This document shows, piece after piece, positions 63,625 to 64,000 of a DNA stretch of 64,000 bases (position 1 is its first letter; each line of letters opens with the position of its first letter). Under the pieces are notes generated by a model. It was not told where the DNA came from. It searched no databases and saw nothing but the letters and a program-made list of their open reading frames with translations. The translations under genes and the position numbers were made by a program. Origin of the DNA: Heracleum sosnowskyi (lineage: Eukaryota > Streptophyta > Magnoliopsida > Apiales > Apiaceae); the NCBI GenBank assembly GCA_030848705.1, contig CM061240.1, positions 22,649,001 through 22,713,000 of the forward strand, in the 5' to 3' direction.

Positions 63625-64000
63625 TTCAAGGTAACATTCCTGAACCTGAACTGGCTCCTGAACCACAACCTATGGATGTTGATCCAGAGCCCTCAGTGGC
63701 CATTCCAGACCAGGAGGTTGCAAACCCACAACCTCTAACCACGGTCGAAGAGCCTTTGGAAGAGCCAAATGAAAACATAAACGAACCTCCTTCCCTTCCT
63801 ATACCCAGTAAAGAACCATCCATGAGTGTAGAGGGAGATAGTGCCTTAGCAGCACCACATAAGGAGATACACCCTTCAACAGCAGCTCTGCCTTCCTCTA
63901 AAAGGAGACGAACAGAAACCGAGGCAACTGTTGATACTTTATTTCAAACTTCCAAAGCGCCCTTTATTGATTTTTCTGATGCTGATTGGGCTACGCTAAC
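63600..64000 (+). pseudogene. Sirevirus-like ORF3, Pro/Glu-rich continuation (runs off window)
   Basis: In the shifted frame the sequence encodes a Pro/Glu-rich tract (EPELAPEPQPMDVDPEPS, NEPPSLPIPSKEPS) and the basic cluster SSKRRRTETEA near 63898-63925. The minus-strand ORF3 has the same order: globular domain, P/Q/E linker, basic cluster. The C-terminal half lies beyond the window. Confidence 0.6.

Larger units (their letters stand above)
54914..64000 (+). mobile_element. Sirevirus-like Ty1/Copia element, plus strand, runs off the window
   Basis: The order is 5' LTR, primer-binding site, long gag with two knuckles, protease-integrase-RT-RNase H, a 1.4-kb spacer full of TCGATAG motifs, and ORF3, which continues past 64000. 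It is the same lineage as the element at 1532-13350, from which it has diverged greatly. Two stops in gag and a frameshift in ORF3 suggest this copy is not autonomous, although pol is intact. Confidence 0.9.

Overview
This window is plant nuclear DNA, most likely from a eudicot with a large, transposon-rich genome; the species cannot be named from the sequence. About 90% of the window is transposable-element sequence. The only host-gene signals I can support are a 42-codon DEVIL/ROTUNDIFOLIA-like peptide reading frame (about 52.6 kb) and a captured fragment of a poly(A)-binding-protein gene inside a retrotransposon.

Region 1-39300 is one four-element nest. The outer element is an Athila-type Gypsy retrotransposon on the plus strand: its partial 5' LTR opens the window, its gag is cut in two places, its pol lies at 32.3-36.2 kb and its 3' LTR at 37.7-39.3 kb. 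A Sirevirus-like Copia element (minus strand, 1532-13350, 500-bp LTRs, target duplication GTTAG) sits in the Athila gag. One hundred bases further along the same gag is a Del/Tekay-like element (minus strand, 13456-30948, 3.45-kb LTRs) that has lost nearly all of its gag-pol but keeps a 298-codon open frame of unknown function. Its 3' LTR is split by a young Tat-type Gypsy element (plus strand, 14082-22375, 672-bp LTRs, target duplication ACAAT) with a nearly intact polyprotein and two RNase H domains.

Region 39301-46200 is AT-rich and gene-poor. It holds a minus-strand Helitron (39632-41194), a diverged and shortened solo LTR related to the Tat LTR (41530-41884), and a second Helitron (41970-44673) carrying a minisatellite and a broken RPA-like (DUF223) gene. 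One CACTA-type terminus lies at 46041. A very compact Copia element with identical 339-bp LTRs and an uninterrupted 1365-codon polyprotein occupies 46644-51449 on the minus strand and is the best candidate for a currently competent element. After the DEVIL-like peptide region, a second Sirevirus-like Copia element runs on the plus strand from its 5' LTR (right edge 55539) past the end of the window.

The two Sirevirus-like elements are the most informative pair. Each has gag, pol and a third long reading frame downstream of pol; the two third frames share a fold-sized conserved block, carry basic nuclear-signal-like clusters and show no membrane anchor. Both elements have a 13-base motif resembling a splice acceptor exactly at the gag-pol junction, although the gag-pol frame offset differs. 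Each also carries its own short repeated motif in U3 and in the pol-ORF3 spacer: TTCGATAGTTTTT palindromes in the plus element and AAACTCTGA in the minus element.
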